Assembly: GCF_001438655.1 (NCBI RefSeq)
Contig: NZ_JQBR01000003.1
Coordinates: 62,001-126,000 of the forward strand
Source of the DNA: Pediococcus cellicola
GTDB taxonomy: Bacteria; Bacillota; Bacilli; Lactobacillales; Lactobacillaceae
DNA length: 64,000 nt
Direction of reading: 5' to 3'
Positions 38,428-48,697 of this stretch are shown here, piece by piece. The position numbers and the translations under genes are program-made. Numbering within the stretch: the stretch's first letter is position 1; the number at the start of each line of letters is the position of its first letter. The notes beneath the pieces were generated by a model. The model did no database searches. It had not been told where the DNA came from and was given only the letters and a program-made list of their open reading frames with translations.

Positions 38428-39171
38428 ATGGACTTAAAAGAATTTCTAAAACCTAAAAACGATGTGTTTTCAAAAACCGATCAAAAAATATACAACGTGG
38501 TCTTACAATATCCAATTCACATTCAACTGCTTACCATTCAAAAAATTGCCTCAGATTCCGGCACTTCAGTCGCTTCAGTCCAAAGATACTGCAAAAAATT
38601 AGGCTATTCTGGTTTTAAAGAATTCAAATTTCAATTAAAAGAATTTTTGTTTCAACAACAGAGTTCCAATCGCCATCCATCAGACTATCTGAGTCGCTAT
38701 CTTAAAGTGGTTAATGCGTTCAAAGCAATCGATAAAAATATCATTGCTACTTTGGCAAGCGACTTGTTAAATGCCAGACTTAACTACGCAGTGGGACTTT
38801 ACTACTCAGCTCTTCCGGCCAAACAACTTTCAATGGGATTACGAGATTTAGGCAAACCAAGCCTTTATACCAACGATTACATTACCGCTTCACACTGGAA
38901 TGACCTAATGAATAAAGCGGACACTTTCGTTTTCTTTTCAATCAGTGGCGATGAAGCAAATCTTAAGAATTATCTTGCCGAACCACTTCATAAATTAGAC
39001 AAAACTTACCTAATCACCTTTAATGCCGACACACTCTTAAAAGCAGATTTTAACCATGTGATCGTTTTGCCAGGTAAATCATTTGTCTATAATACTTCTG
39101 TTGATCCTCAGTCCTTAGTGTCTTTATTTGTTGAAATGGTAATCGAATATACTGCACAACACCAAAAATAG
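38428..39171 (+). CDS. RpiR family regulator of the beta-glucoside operon
   Basis: 247 residues: N-terminal HTH (about 1-77) with IQKIASDSGTSVASVQRYCK and LGYSGFKEFKFQL; C-terminal SIS-like domain (about 105-240) that is somewhat degenerate (VFFSISGDEANLKNYL). RpiR proteins sense phosphosugars. It is divergent from the PTS-GH1 operon and shares its control region, so it is the likely regulator. Many beta-glucoside operons use BglG antitermination instead; none is seen here. Confidence 0.88.
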   Translation: MDLKEFLKPKNDVFSKTDQKIYNVVLQYPIHIQLLTIQKIASDSGTSVASVQRYCKKLGYSGFKEFKFQLKEFLFQQQSSNRHPSDYLSRYLKVVNAFKAIDKNIIATLASDLLNARLNYAVGLYYSALPAKQLSMGLRDLGKPSLYTNDYITASHWNDLMNKADTFVFFSISGDEANLKNYLAEPLHKLDKTYLITFNADTLLKADFNHVIVLPGKSFVYNTSVDPQSLVSLFVEMVIEYTAQHQK

Positions 39172-39194
39172 GGGCTCACAACTTACGAGCATCC

Positions 39195-39231
39195 AAAAAG
39201 TGCCTCTCAAAATCGAGAGGCACCATTTTTT
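39195..39231. terminator. Bidirectional terminator between rpiR and the secreted protein gene
   Basis: AAAAAGTGCCTCTC / GAGAGGCACCATTTTTT with loop AAAATC; both orientations end in T runs. Confidence 0.85.
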
Positions 39232-39240
39232 GATCCTTAT

Positions 39241-39933
39241 TTATTTCAAACTATCTTTCGCAATTTTAGCTGTCGTTGTAGCATTTGTACCGCTAACTTG
39301 AGCAACAGTTTTCTTTTGTTGCCAACTAATACTGTTGACGGGTTTTTGTTGTGCACCATTATAAATAACCACATTTCCCCGCGTAACTTTCTTTGTGGTG
39401 ACTTGGTTATTCTTTAAAGATTTTTGCACCTTATTAGCAACTGCCGTGGCCGTCTTGTTTGTTTGCTTAACAGAGGATGTGGTCAAATCCTCTGTATCTG
39501 CGACGGTCGTAATGTTCCAACCATTTTTTTGCCACTGCACATAAACATGCCCCATCACACCCTGACGGACAGCTTTAGTGCCATCTGACAAAGTTAATTT
39601 TGATCCATTATTTTCCGTCACTCTTTGATTCGTCTCAAACCCAGACTGAGCCTGGTTAGTTGTCGTATAACGTTGTTGCTTATAAGTGGCTGTTGTTGCC
39701 GCTGCTTGGCCGCTTGCATATGTAACCTTTCCGCTAGTCGCATTTCCTGTTACGGTTTTTGCCGACAAATTCGTCCCATCTACTTTTTCAGGCGCATTCA
39801 AGCCATTGCTAGCAGGTGTTGTTACCGCATGCACCGTTTGATTTGCATTCGTTGTCCCTCTAATTCCAAGTAATGTTAAGCCAAAAATTAAACTCAAACC
39901 GACAAGTATGATACGTTTTTGTTTTTTCATCAT
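39241..39933 (-). CDS. Secreted protein of unknown function in operon with GH25 lysozyme
   Basis: 230 residues with a signal peptide (1-36, cleavage near VHAV). The mature part is Thr/Asn/Gln-rich with beta-strand character (GHVYVQWQKNGWNITTVAD) and no recognised domain or anchor. ATG 39933 follows AGGAG. It lies 12 bp behind the lysozyme gene and ends at a strong terminator. Co-transcription suggests a role at the wall, perhaps binding or modulating the lysozyme; that is inference. Confidence 0.75.
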   Translation of the reverse strand: MMKKQKRIILVGLSLIFGLTLLGIRGTTNANQTVHAVTTPASNGLNAPEKVDGTNLSAKTVTGNATSGKVTYASGQAAATTATYKQQRYTTTNQAQSGFETNQRVTENNGSKLTLSDGTKAVRQGVMGHVYVQWQKNGWNITTVADTEDLTTSSVKQTNKTATAVANKVQKSLKNNQVTTKKVTRGNVVIYNGAQQKPVNSISWQQKKTVAQVSGTNATTTAKIAKDSLK

Positions 39934-39945
39934 TTGAGCACTCCT

Positions 39946-41343
39946 TTACTGAACGGTAACGATATTTTTATTCACATAACCGATCCATTCATTGCCACTA
40001 TACAGGGAATAATAAGTGTTCCCATTAGGATGATTATAATAATATTTAACCGTGTAAACATTCCCATAGTACGCATTTGTACTCCCATATTTTTGGGTAA
40101 ATGAGAGATTCTTCCAAATTGTCTGATTCTTCAGGGTAACTTTAACAGTCTTTTTGGTGCCAATGGCTTGCCAAGTTGCTTTGGCATTCAAATAACCAAA
40201 CCAAGTACTCCCCTTATATAACGAATAATATGCCTGTCCGTTTCCACGTGTATACGCATACTTAATGGTATAGGATTTATTTAGGTAGTTCTTCGTATAA
40301 TGTTTCACCTTGGCCCAGAGGAAATTATTCCAAACATCATAGTTTGCCTTATGAATAATCGCGGTATGCTTATAACTATGCGCAGCCATAACTAACATGG
40401 CATTGGCATTCACGTAGCCTACCCATTTGCCGCTCTTGTTATACAAAGACAAGTAGGTGCTTCCATTTTTATGTTTATAAGCGTATTTCGCGTAATACGT
40501 TTTTCCAGCTTTGCCTGTTTTGCCATTTTTAGAAGTAAAGGCTAGATTTTTCCAAATATTGTAGCTAGACTTGTTAGCATTTTCGGTAACGTATTTACCA
40601 TATTTACTAATGGTCCCGTAATTGCTGGCAGCGGTACTGTTGGACAAAAACCATGATGTTGCCTTTCCATACTTTAAACTGGCATCAACATACTGAGCAA
40701 TTGGTGAGCTATACCAATCGTCACTAAATTGCCAAAGTACGTGTGAAATCCCCGTTGGTTCAATCGAAGTATAATCCGCTAACCAAAAGCCGTTGTAGTC
40801 TTTCATAGCCGAGGCCGCGTATGTTTGGGCGAAGCTATTGTATGAATAAAAAAGAACATTCTTACTTGTTAGACTGTTCATCTCGGTATACCAAGCTTTG
40901 GTAGCTGAGTTAGTAGTCCCACTGGTAACCGTTTGTTCCTCATAATCGTTCACATAAAAGCTTGCATTTGGTGCCCGATTATATAAATCTTTTGCTTCCT
41001 GTTTAGCGTCTGAGGTGCTTATGTACTGACTAAAAGAATATACCCCATATTTCAAACCATATTGGGCACACAGGGCAGCGTTATGTGCGAAATACTTATC
41101 CTTGTAATCACTCCCATACTGAACCCGCAAAATGATGAATGGTTCTACTTTCGCCAAATTCTTTACTTGTGTCGCCGTTAACTCACCTTGCCATTCTGAT
41201 AGATCAGGCACTTGTGAATTAAGTGTCGCTGCTTGTGTAGGTTTCGTGATGAGTCCCATGAAAATGAACAAACTTGCAACTGCTACGATCAGCCTTAACT
41301 TAACCGCTTTTTTCTGGTACGGATGCCTATATACGCTTTTCAC
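39946..41343 (-). CDS. Secreted GH25 lysozyme with C-terminal SH3/GW-like wall-binding repeats
   Basis: About 465 residues. GTG 41343 is preferred (AAGGAAG 8 nt upstream); a longer frame to 41442 has no ribosome site. Signal peptide 1-39. GH25 domain at about 43-230: VPDLSEWQGELT with D47, and VNDYEEQ with D133 and E135, the catalytic acids of this N-acetylmuramidase family; LWQFSDDW near the end. Three repeats of about 75 residues follow (240-465), each with IWKNL/VWNNF and YSLY-x-W-GY(V/L)N, resembling GW/SH3 modules that bind wall polymers. A housekeeping or competitive wall hydrolase. Confidence 0.9.
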   Translation of the reverse strand: MKSVYRHPYQKKAVKLRLIVAVASLFIFMGLITKPTQAATLNSQVPDLSEWQGELTATQVKNLAKVEPFIILRVQYGSDYKDKYFAHNAALCAQYGLKYGVYSFSQYISTSDAKQEAKDLYNRAPNASFYVNDYEEQTVTSGTTNSATKAWYTEMNSLTSKNVLFYSYNSFAQTYAASAMKDYNGFWLADYTSIEPTGISHVLWQFSDDWYSSPIAQYVDASLKYGKATSWFLSNSTAASNYGTISKYGKYVTENANKSSYNIWKNLAFTSKNGKTGKAGKTYYAKYAYKHKNGSTYLSLYNKSGKWVGYVNANAMLVMAAHSYKHTAIIHKANYDVWNNFLWAKVKHYTKNYLNKSYTIKYAYTRGNGQAYYSLYKGSTWFGYLNAKATWQAIGTKKTVKVTLKNQTIWKNLSFTQKYGSTNAYYGNVYTVKYYYNHPNGNTYYSLYSGNEWIGYVNKNIVTVQ

Positions 41344-41714
41344 TCCTATAACTTCCTTTCTTGTCAAAAGCCACTCCCAAACTCCACACTTGGTTTTATC
41401 GGGCATGCAAGCATCCTTTTTTAGGCCCGTTTTCGTGTTCAAAAAGACTAAAAAATCCCCGTTTTATAACACAACGAGGATTTTATCTAATTTTTTGAGG
41501 TTTATGTTTTTCGGTGGCTGTGGAAACGTGATTATCCCCACGTATTTAAGAATAGCAAAACAACCTTAAATGAAGATTAAAGTAACCCAATTCATAACAT
41601 AATTTAACATAAATACTATACAATTTATATAGTTTGGGTCAAAAAAACAAAAATATGAATTGACCACCAGTCTATAATACGAATGCCAATTCTAATAAAG
41701 AAAGGTGACACAAA
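41344..41714. other. Intergenic region upstream of the lysozyme gene
   Basis: About 370 bp with no convincing gene. It holds the hairpin at 41452-41484 and AT-rich sequence with several possible -10 hexamers; ATAAAGAAAGG before 41715 is the ribosome site of the small membrane protein. Confidence 0.4.
41452..41484 (-). terminator. Hairpin with T-rich tail, possible attenuator of the lysozyme gene
   Basis: On the minus strand AAAATCCTCGTT / AACGGGGATTTT with a nine-base loop, followed by TTAGTCTTTTT. It lies 110 bp before the lysozyme start, not behind a gene, so it may act as a leader attenuator or remain from a lost gene. Confidence 0.5.
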
Positions 41715-41906
41715 ATGTGGATTGTTCTTATCCCTGTCGCGCTTTATTACATATATAAATTTTTCAGATGGTTATTTCCCTATGTTATTGTGCTCTCATT
41801 ATTTCTGTTTATTTGGGATTGCATAAAAATTTGGGTTTTAGTTGTCCTGCCACTGCTTATCGTTTTTGGTAGTATTTATTTCCTCATTAAAGCTAAAAGA
41901 CGCTAA
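41715..41906 (+). CDS. Small membrane protein, unknown
   Basis: 63 residues, very hydrophobic and aromatic (two or three helices over residues 2-58) with a basic end KAKRR. GAAAGGTGA precedes ATG 41715 and a shared terminator follows at once, which supports it being a real gene. No family recognised. Confidence 0.65.
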   Translation: MWIVLIPVALYYIYKFFRWLFPYVIVLSLFLFIWDCIKIWVLVVLPLLIVFGSIYFLIKAKRR

Positions 41907-41938
41907 AAAAAGGGCTGGAAAAAACTCCAGCCTCTTTT
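41905..41938. terminator. Bidirectional terminator between the small membrane protein and adh genes
   Basis: GGCTGGA / TCCAGCC stem, A-rich on the left and T-rich on the right, between converging genes. Confidence 0.8.
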
Positions 41939-41960
41939 AAACGCATACGTATTTTTATCA

Positions 41961-43082
41961 TTAGCCTTCAAACTGATAGTCGTCATCAATAACTACAATT
42001 GGTTTGATGGTCTTCCCACTCACAGAATCCGCATTAGCTTGATTAATATCTTCAAATTTGTAGAACTTTTCAGTTTTATCGAAGTCAAACATGCCTTGAC
42101 GGTAGAACTCAATCAAACGTGGCACATCAATTTGAGGAATGGAATCACCCATATTTACGCCAATAACCGATTTATCATCGACACATAAATCATTCCAAGT
42201 ATCAACATCAATGTGATGTGGTGTAACGGCGATGCAAGCCGAGACACCACCTTGAGCAAGTGCCTTAATAGAAGATTCCATTACAGCTGCAACCCCTGTT
42301 GTATCAACGGCAAAGTTAACCCCATGACCGTTGGTAAGTTTCTTAATGGCAGCGACAGCATCTTCATTTTTACTATTAACGACTTGGGTAGCACCCAATT
42401 CCTTAGCTAACTGCAAACGTTCATCATTAATATCGACGGCAATCACCCGGGTGCATCCAGAGATTTTACCAGCCATCATGGCTGCTAGGCCAACAGCACC
42501 CGTTCCAAACACAGCGATAGTTTGTCCCGGACGAGGTTTCAAGGTATTCAACACCGTGCCGCTACCAGTCACATAGCCGCAGCCTAAAGGTCCTAACTTA
42601 CGTAAATCAAGATCTTTTGGTACTTTTACGGCGTTACGTTCACGCACAACGGTATGTGTGGTAAATGACGATTGATCAAACATGTCACAAATTTTATGCC
42701 CATTTTCGGTAAAATGTGCACTACCATCAGGACGAACGCCAGAAAGATTATTAGCTGCATAATGTAAACACTGTGTCGGAACTCCCTTCAAGCAGTTTTC
42801 ACAATTGCCACACGCGTAAAATGAAAGAACCACATGATCACCTGGCACAAAATTTTGCACATGTGAGCCAACTTTTTCAACAATGCCTGACCCTTCATGG
42901 CCTAAAATTACAGGATAACCAATTTCGGCATCCCCTTTACGGATGGCTTCATCTGAATGACAGATTCCTGTAGCTACCACTTTCACTTGAATATCATCCG
43001 GTTGCATTTCTGCCAATTCAATATCGTCTTTAATCTCAAAATCGGCACCTTTTGCATTCACAACAGCTGCTTTAACTTTCAT
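41961..43082 (-). CDS. Zinc-dependent alcohol dehydrogenase (MDR, class III/aryl-alcohol type)
   Basis: 373 residues. Catalytic zinc ligands in GICHSDE (Cys) and GHEGSGIVEKVG (His, Glu); structural zinc cysteines in CGNCENCLKGVPTQC; NAD-binding FGTGAVGLAAMMAG and acidic D in VIAVDIND selecting NAD. The long MDR form with the loop NNLSGVRPDGSAHF resembles aryl-alcohol or benzyl-alcohol dehydrogenases. Substrate is uncertain. Start ATG 43082 follows AGGAGGG. Monocistronic. Confidence 0.9.
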   Translation of the reverse strand: MKVKAAVVNAKGADFEIKDDIELAEMQPDDIQVKVVATGICHSDEAIRKGDAEIGYPVILGHEGSGIVEKVGSHVQNFVPGDHVVLSFYACGNCENCLKGVPTQCLHYAANNLSGVRPDGSAHFTENGHKICDMFDQSSFTTHTVVRERNAVKVPKDLDLRKLGPLGCGYVTGSGTVLNTLKPRPGQTIAVFGTGAVGLAAMMAGKISGCTRVIAVDINDERLQLAKELGATQVVNSKNEDAVAAIKKLTNGHGVNFAVDTTGVAAVMESSIKALAQGGVSACIAVTPHHIDVDTWNDLCVDDKSVIGVNMGDSIPQIDVPRLIEFYRQGMFDFDKTEKFYKFEDINQANADSVSGKTIKPIVVIDDDYQFEG

Positions 43083-43190
43083 CTAAAAACACCCTCCTAG
43101 TAACTATGTAATCGTTTTTACACCTTTGTTATAGCAGTTTGTGAAAAGAATTGCAAAACTCGATAAATCTCAGAAAACAATCGAAATCAT

Positions 43191-43230
43191 AAAAAATAGG
43201 CTTCCACAACACTTAGCTGTAGAAAACCTA
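43191..43230 (-). terminator. Terminator of the MurNAc operon
   Basis: On the minus strand TAGGTTTTCTACA / TGTGGAAGCCTA (with G-T pairs) followed by TTTTTT. Confidence 0.75.
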
Positions 43231-43237
43231 ATTCTTA

Positions 43238-44077
43238 TTATTTAAAATATTTTCGAATGACATCCCTTGATTCCCTTAGTTTAAGGGCATTCTCATCAAA
43301 GTTCATTGTCAAATAACTGTAGTAAAGTAAATCAACCACGTACAACTGCGCCATTAGGGAGGTAGTGGCCGCTGTTCGCAACTTTTCATTCTCTTCACTA
43401 TCGTCATGTACAAGCACAATATCGCTCTTTTTTGCTAAGGGGCTCTTTTTATCATGTGTAATGGTAATGACAGGGACGGCATGCCCATGAGCAACTTCAG
43501 CCAACTTTTGACTTTCAACCGTTTCACCCGTGTTCGAAATAAGCACTAATACTGTTTTAGGTTGAACAATTCCGGTTGCAATCAAATGCGTATCCATTGT
43601 TTGGATAACTGGTTTTCCCACTCGAATGAATTTTTGCTGAAAATCTGCTGCTACAATACTAGAAGCTCCTAGTCCATACGCATATACATCGTCCGCATTT
43701 TCAATAAACTGAGCCGCCCTTTTGACATCTTTATCCTTTAACGTCACATTTGTTTGCTCAATTGTATGTCCAATTCTAAATTCCATCTTCTGCTTCACGA
43801 CATTTAACGGATCTTTAGGGTCTACTTCTGTATACAAACTATCATCAACTTTAGTTTCTGCTGATAATTGGATTTTAACCCCTGGAAACCCCTCCGTGCT
43901 CAGAATTTTAGCCAGTCGCACCACTGTAGCCGCACTTACACCAGCTTTATTTGCTAGCGTGTCTGCATTCATCGTAATCACTTCTTGCGGATGGTCTAAA
44001 ATAAATTGAGCCACTTTTTGTTCTGACTTTGAAAATGACGAAATTTGATTGTGAATAGAAAACAGAATACTTTTCAT
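43238..44077 (-). CDS. RpiR family regulator of the MurNAc operon (MurR-like)
   Basis: 279 residues: HTH at 1-75 (LANKAGVSAATVVRLAKIL) and an intact SIS domain at about 105-245 (VYAYGLGASSIVAADFQQKF, VLVLISNTGETVESQ). In MurNAc operons such regulators sense MurNAc 6-phosphate. It is the last gene, 17 bp behind the PTS gene, so autoregulation within the operon is likely. Confidence 0.88.
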   Translation of the reverse strand: MKSILFSIHNQISSFSKSEQKVAQFILDHPQEVITMNADTLANKAGVSAATVVRLAKILSTEGFPGVKIQLSAETKVDDSLYTEVDPKDPLNVVKQKMEFRIGHTIEQTNVTLKDKDVKRAAQFIENADDVYAYGLGASSIVAADFQQKFIRVGKPVIQTMDTHLIATGIVQPKTVLVLISNTGETVESQKLAEVAHGHAVPVITITHDKKSPLAKKSDIVLVHDDSEENEKLRTAATTSLMAQLYVVDLLYYSYLTMNFDENALKLRESRDVIRKYFK

Positions 44078-44094
44078 ACAATTTCCCTACCTAA

Positions 44095-46077
44095 CTAGTT
44101 GGCCGGAGTTGTTTTCATTATAATGGTTGACTCTTCAACACTAGTTAAATCTGCAAGTTTATCAACCGTGAATTCTTGACTATTTGTAATGATTGCCAAC
44201 GTAACTGTATCATACCCAGCTTTGGCGACTTCTGTCCAGTCTACTTTTCCAACAATTTGACCACGTGTCACGGTATCACCAGGTTTAACGGACAAATCGA
44301 AGTACTTTCCCTTCAAATTTACAGTATCAATTCCCATATGCACTAAAACTTCTTCACCAGCATCACTTACATAACCAATCGCATGGCTTGTATCAGCCAC
44401 AAACATTACTTTTCCAGTCACTGGTGCATAAACTGGCGAATTATTATTAGGTTTAACCGCAATACTCTTTCCCATCGTTTCTTTTGCCATAATAGGATCA
44501 CTAACTTCATCCACTGGCATTTCTTGGCCTTTGACTGGCGCTGAAATAGTATCGTCTGTATGCGTAATTTGTTCTGGAACACTTTCAGCTGCATTTGAGG
44601 TTTCACTTACTGATGATGTGCTCGCTACTGCACTTTCAGGATTAATAGCATCCTTTGGTACACCAAAGAAATAAGTTGCAATAAAGCCACCAACATAAGC
44701 AGCCAATAAACCAAAGACATAACCTAACCAATGCCCATTATTAATCAATGGAATTAAGGCAACACCAGAAGGGCCAATCGCAATTGCACCAATGTGACCA
44801 AGTCCACCGATCACAGCACCGCCAATACCACCACCAATACATGCGGTAATAAATGGTCGACCAAGTGGTAATGTTACACCGTAAATCAATGGTTCACCGA
44901 TACCGAGAATACCAACTGGTAAAGCACCTTTAATCATATTTGTAAGTTTATGATTGCGGTGACAACGAATCCAAAGCGCAATTGCGGCGCCGACTTGACC
45001 AGCACCCGCCATTGCCAAAATTGGTAGTAAGGGGGTCATACCCGTTTTATTGATCATTTCAATATGAATTGGCGTTAAGATCTGATGAAGTCCAAACATA
45101 ACCATTGGCAGGAACAAGGCACCCAGTACAAAACCTGAAAAGGCACCGCCAACATTTAAGACCCATTCGATTGCACCAACTAATGAAGATGAAATAACAC
45201 CTGCCACTGGCATAACCAGGAAGATGGTGAAAATTCCAATGATAAACAATGCAATTGTTGGTGTCACAATTATATCAATTGAATCTGGAATCCATTGATG
45301 AAGTTTCTTTTCTAATAGTGAAAGAACCCAAACGGCAAAAATAACACCAATAATACCACCTTGGCCAGCAGCTAATGCCTGACCATTAAAAATATTATGC
45401 AAAGGTGCTGTTGGTAATATTCCTGGTAACAATGTCGCAGCCCCAATAATACCACCTAATCCAGGCGTTGCGCCAAACTCATTAGCACTATTAATACCAA
45501 CATAAACAGCTAAATAACTAAACATCCCGTTTTGGATGACTTTCATAATCATAATAAAGTCATTCCAGCTCTTACTGATGTCACCAGCAACCAAAAGGTT
45601 AGAAAGAACAGCCGCAACACCACCAATTAAGCCAGCACCAACAAAGGCTGGAATTAAAGGAATAAAAATGTTTGAAATAGATTTCAGAATTCTTTTAATT
45701 GGTGTTTGTTTTTGCTTTGCTTTTTGTTCTGCCTTAACTTTAGCAGCTCTAGCTTCAACCATTTCCTTGTCAGTTAAATGACTATTCTCACCAACATCAT
45801 CAGGGAAAGGCTCACCCAATTTAACGCCAACTTTATCCACCATTGCTTGAGCCACTTTATTGACAGTCCCCGGGCCAACGACCACCTGAAGTGTTTCGTC
45901 ATCAACAACTCCTAAAACACCATCAATATTTTTCAAACCCTCCATATTGACTTTATCCATATCAATAATCGTCATTCGGACCCGTGTCATACAATGAATT
46001 AGCTTTGCTACATTGCTTGGACCACCAACATTTTGATAAATCTCTTTAGCAATCCTTTGTATTTTTTCATCAGCCAT
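44095..46077 (-). CDS. PTS permease EIIBCA, probably for N-acetylmuramic acid or its disaccharide
   Basis: 660 residues in order B-C-A. EIIB active C29 in [16 protein letters not shown] about 125-480 with [29 protein letters not shown] and [16 protein letters not shown]; a Ser/Val/Glu-rich linker (about 485-540); EIIA His near 573 in [16 protein letters not shown]. Its overlap with murQ (stop and start share a base) and the mupG-murQ context assign a muramic acid substrate; the family alone would also allow sucrose or trehalose. Confidence 0.85.
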   Translation of the reverse strand: MADEKIQRIAKEIYQNVGGPSNVAKLIHCMTRVRMTIIDMDKVNMEGLKNIDGVLGVVDDETLQVVVGPGTVNKVAQAMVDKVGVKLGEPFPDDVGENSHLTDKEMVEARAAKVKAEQKAKQKQTPIKRILKSISNIFIPLIPAFVGAGLIGGVAAVLSNLLVAGDISKSWNDFIMIMKVIQNGMFSYLAVYVGINSANEFGATPGLGGIIGAATLLPGILPTAPLHNIFNGQALAAGQGGIIGVIFAVWVLSLLEKKLHQWIPDSIDIIVTPTIALFIIGIFTIFLVMPVAGVISSSLVGAIEWVLNVGGAFSGFVLGALFLPMVMFGLHQILTPIHIEMINKTGMTPLLPILAMAGAGQVGAAIALWIRCHRNHKLTNMIKGALPVGILGIGEPLIYGVTLPLGRPFITACIGGGIGGAVIGGLGHIGAIAIGPSGVALIPLINNGHWLGYVFGLLAAYVGGFIATYFFGVPKDAINPESAVASTSSVSETSNAAESVPEQITHTDDTISAPVKGQEMPVDEVSDPIMAKETMGKSIAVKPNNNSPVYAPVTGKVMFVADTSHAIGYVSDAGEEVLVHMGIDTVNLKGKYFDLSVKPGDTVTRGQIVGKVDWTEVAKAGYDTVTLAIITNSQEFTVDKLADLTSVEESTIIMKTTPAN

Positions 46078-46982
46078 CAGTTTGTACCTCCTTTAATTGT
46101 CTGACGGACAAAGCCATTAGCATTTTGTAAGCGTACCTTAGCTTCATCCTTACTTAAATTCGTTAAAATCATCACAATTGCTAGTTTCACATTTTGATCT
46201 GCTTCCAAAAATGCTTTCCCTGCAGCTTCATAGTCACATTCCGTAGCTTGCATGATAATTCTTTTAGATCGTTCTACTAATTTGGCATTGGTTGGCTTTA
46301 CATCAACCATTAAATTTTTATAAACTTTCCCAATTCCAATCATCGACACCGTTGACAACATGTTCAGAACAAGTTTTTGTGCTGTCCCAGACTTCAAACG
46401 TGTAGAACCGGTCAATACTTCTGGTCCCACAGGCACTTCAATCGCTATTTGGGCGTGTTTACTAATTTCTGCATGATCATTACATGCTAAACTAATCGTA
46501 TTGGCACCAACTGAAACTGCATAATCCAAACCACCAATTACATAGGGTGTTCGTCCGCTTGCAGCTATTCCTACAACTGTGTCTTTACTGGTCAAGTTTC
46601 GCTCAACCAAATCTTTTTTACCTAACTCATTCGAATCTTCAGCACCTTCAACAGCCACTGTCATAGCTTGCTGCCCACCAGCAATCAACCCCTGAACCAT
46701 TTCGGGATCCGTTCCAAAGGTTGGCACGCATTCAGCGGCATCCAGCACGCCTAAACGTCCGCTCGTACCAGCACCCATGTATATTAAACGACCACCCTCA
46801 CGAAAGCTGGAAACAATTCGCTTTACAGCTTCTGTAATCTCCGGAAGCGTTTTTTGTACACTTTTAGGAACGGTTTGATCCTCTGCGTTCATCAGTTCGA
46901 GAACTTTATCAGTTGGCAGTTCATCTAAATTCATGGTTTTATTGTTACGCGTTTCTGTAGTCAACTTACTTAAATCAATCAT
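46077..46982 (-). CDS. murQ: N-acetylmuramic acid 6-phosphate etherase
   Basis: 301 residues. Cleaves the lactyl ether of MurNAc 6-phosphate to GlcNAc 6-phosphate and D-lactate. SIS motif [20 protein letters not shown] with catalytic E84; [18 protein letters not shown] near 195; the C-terminal helical domain is complete. ATG 46982 is used: AGGAG lies 8 nt upstream and the frame overlaps the end of mupG. An upstream extension in the same frame lacks a ribosome site. Confidence 0.95.
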   Translation of the reverse strand: MIDLSKLTTETRNNKTMNLDELPTDKVLELMNAEDQTVPKSVQKTLPEITEAVKRIVSSFREGGRLIYMGAGTSGRLGVLDAAECVPTFGTDPEMVQGLIAGGQQAMTVAVEGAEDSNELGKKDLVERNLTSKDTVVGIAASGRTPYVIGGLDYAVSVGANTISLACNDHAEISKHAQIAIEVPVGPEVLTGSTRLKSGTAQKLVLNMLSTVSMIGIGKVYKNLMVDVKPTNAKLVERSKRIIMQATECDYEAAGKAFLEADQNVKLAIVMILTNLSKDEAKVRLQNANGFVRQTIKGGTN

Positions 46983-48042
46983 CTTTTTTCTCCTCATCAG
47001 AAATAAATTCAATTTCCGTATTCTCACCAATCAAACTTAATAATGCAATATCTTTTTGTAAAACATGACCAATAACATTCACTTTTTTATCTTTACCTAA
47101 ATCAACCTTACAAATTTGAATTTCGCCTCGATATCTACCATAACTTAAATTATCGATTGTTATAGTGCCGCGTTTTCGCGGCTTCCCCTCATCCGGGACC
47201 ACTGACAAATGCTGATTTTGTTTTCTGGATTCCACTAGCCGCACAACGTCGCGAGCCACCTCTGGTCGATTGTGCCAAACTCTTTCAAATAACTGTGGAA
47301 ATTTAGTCTCAATATGCAGTTTGGCGCTATTTTCAAAATAGAATGATTTAAATTGCGCAATTACTGAATTCGAAAGCCGTGGATCACCGATGAAAGCTTT
47401 ATCCACTGCAAAGCATTTCATTAATTCATTGGCAGCCACTAATGGATGCTCATTACGATGCTTCTCTAGACTAGGCAATCCTTGAAAAATTGGGCCTCGC
47501 AATTTTTTATCTCCTGGCACAAATGCCACAACTTTAAAATTATGTTGTTTTAACCAAGTATTTTTCTCTAAAAACCATGTTTCATCCAACCCCGTTTCTG
47601 GACGCGGATAATAATTATGCCAAGCTTCCATGTGTTTAAAATCTGCACCAAATTTAATTAATTGTTGCACATCTGTTGCACTAATTGTGCTTGCATTTAG
47701 TGCAAGACTTAACTGATGACTTAGTTCTGCAATTTGTTCATTTGTAAAACCATCATCCAATCGTAAAGCAGAGATTCCTTCTGAAACCAGGTCACGAGCA
47801 CTACTGATCGTAACTCCTAAAGTTCTTAATGCCTGTTCATCAATATCTACCGTTAACTTTAAATTTTCTTCTAAACAAACGGTACCAAGTGATCTGAGTC
47901 GCTTTATATACTGAGTAGCATCTTCTTCAGGAATATGTACAGAACTAAACACTTCAGAAAACCCGTTCTTTTTCATCAATCTGATGTAATTCCTAGCTTC
48001 ATTACCAATATCTTTATCTAAATAAATTGAAAAACCTAACAT
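46975..48042 (-). CDS. mupG: MupG-type 6-phospho-N-acetylmuramidase (DUF871)
   Basis: 355 residues. MupG hydrolyses MurNAc-6P-GlcNAc inside the cell, releasing MurNAc 6-phosphate for MurQ. Family features: [11 protein letters not shown] start, [52 protein letters not shown] and GDPRLS, followed by the C-terminal cyclophilin-like beta domain. ATG 48042 follows AAGGAGCGG. First gene of the operon mupG-murQ-PTS-rpiR, with overlapping or very close genes throughout. Confidence 0.93.
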   Translation of the reverse strand: MLGFSIYLDKDIGNEARNYIRLMKKNGFSEVFSSVHIPEEDATQYIKRLRSLGTVCLEENLKLTVDIDEQALRTLGVTISSARDLVSEGISALRLDDGFTNEQIAELSHQLSLALNASTISATDVQQLIKFGADFKHMEAWHNYYPRPETGLDETWFLEKNTWLKQHNFKVVAFVPGDKKLRGPIFQGLPSLEKHRNEHPLVAANELMKCFAVDKAFIGDPRLSNSVIAQFKSFYFENSAKLHIETKFPQLFERVWHNRPEVARDVVRLVESRKQNQHLSVVPDEGKPRKRGTITIDNLSYGRYRGEIQICKVDLGKDKKVNVIGHVLQKDIALLSLIGENTEIEFISDEEKKDD

Positions 48043-48057
48043 GGCACCGCTCCTTTT

Positions 48058-48112
48058 TGTTACCGTTTTCATTTCACGAACTTAGTATACAATTTATGAA
48101 TATAAATTTCAA
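48058..48112 (-). promoter_or_regulatory. mupG promoter with consensus CRE just downstream
   Basis: On the minus strand TTGAAA (48107-48112), 17-bp spacer, TATACT (48084-48089). From about +5, the 15-mer ATGAAAACGGTAACA (48058-48072) matches every fixed position of the catabolite responsive element consensus WTGNAANCGNWNNCW, so CcpA should block this operon in good carbon. AT-rich dyads such as GAAATT-A-AATTTC upstream are possible RpiR sites. Confidence 0.8.
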
Positions 48113-48161
48113 CTTTTTATTTTATTTTTTCTATTTATTTGAAATTTAATTTCTTTTTTCT

Positions 48162-48195
48162 AAAAAAATAAATCACGTCATAAGCGTGATTTATT
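48162..48195 (-). terminator. Terminator of the DUF1801 gene
   Basis: Perfect stem AATAAATCACG / CGTGATTTATT on the minus strand, followed by TTTTTAG. Confidence 0.85.
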
Positions 48196-48203
48196 CATTA
48201 AAT

Positions 48204-48560
48204 TTATCTTTTCTGTTCCACTTGTTTCACTCGAAAAGCTACAATTTCACGAATCAGTTTTACCGGTAAGGGCTGATTATAAGGGATCTGGATAGTTCCT
48301 TTAGAGGTTTGAAATCCTTTAAGCTGTGAAGCAAACGCCTCGATTGGATCAGGCGTGGGATAGAATCCTAAATGCTTTTGAGCGGTTGCAAAGTAGACTA
48401 ACACCTGGCCATTTTGCTTAATTGCCGGCATGTTATAAGAAAGAACTTCAGTTGCATCCGGCGCAGCATCGGCCAGTAAGTCACGCATAACCTCGGCAAC
48501 CTCTCTTTGCATTGTGGGTAAATCCGCTAAGTATGCTGTCACACTTGTATATTTTTTCAT
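48204..48560 (-). CDS. DUF1801/YdhG-like (iron-chaperone-type) protein
   Basis: 118 residues: VTAYLADLPTMQREVAEVMR, then ATEVLSYNMPAIKQNGQVLVYFA, HLGFYPTPDPIE and a C-terminal KGTIQIPYNQPLPVKLIREIV. These are the conserved blocks of the YdhG/frataxin-like DUF1801 family. Cytosolic and single. Proposed iron or metabolic roles for the family are not firmly settled. Confidence 0.88.
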   Translation of the reverse strand: MKKYTSVTAYLADLPTMQREVAEVMRDLLADAAPDATEVLSYNMPAIKQNGQVLVYFATAQKHLGFYPTPDPIEAFASQLKGFQTSKGTIQIPYNQPLPVKLIREIVAFRVKQVEQKR

Positions 48561-48637
48561 TGTTCACCTATTCCTTTTAACAAACGACTTGATCGCTACT
48601 CGCCTACATTATCTCTTATTTATCTTCCAATGACTAC

Positions 48638-48693
48638 TAAAAAAGTCATCTGACAATTAGACACGCAAAATCTAACTGCTAGATGACTTTTTT
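48638..48693 (-). terminator. Terminator of the nuclease gene
   Basis: AAAAAGTCATCT / AGATGACTTTTTT with an inner TTAGA / TCTAA pairing; it follows the nuclease stop on the minus strand. Confidence 0.8.
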
Positions 48694-48697
48694 GATA

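Noticed and set aside
41345-41442. N-terminal extension of the GH25 lysozyme to 41442
   Set aside because: It lacks a ribosome site, and the signal peptide fits the GTG at 41343.
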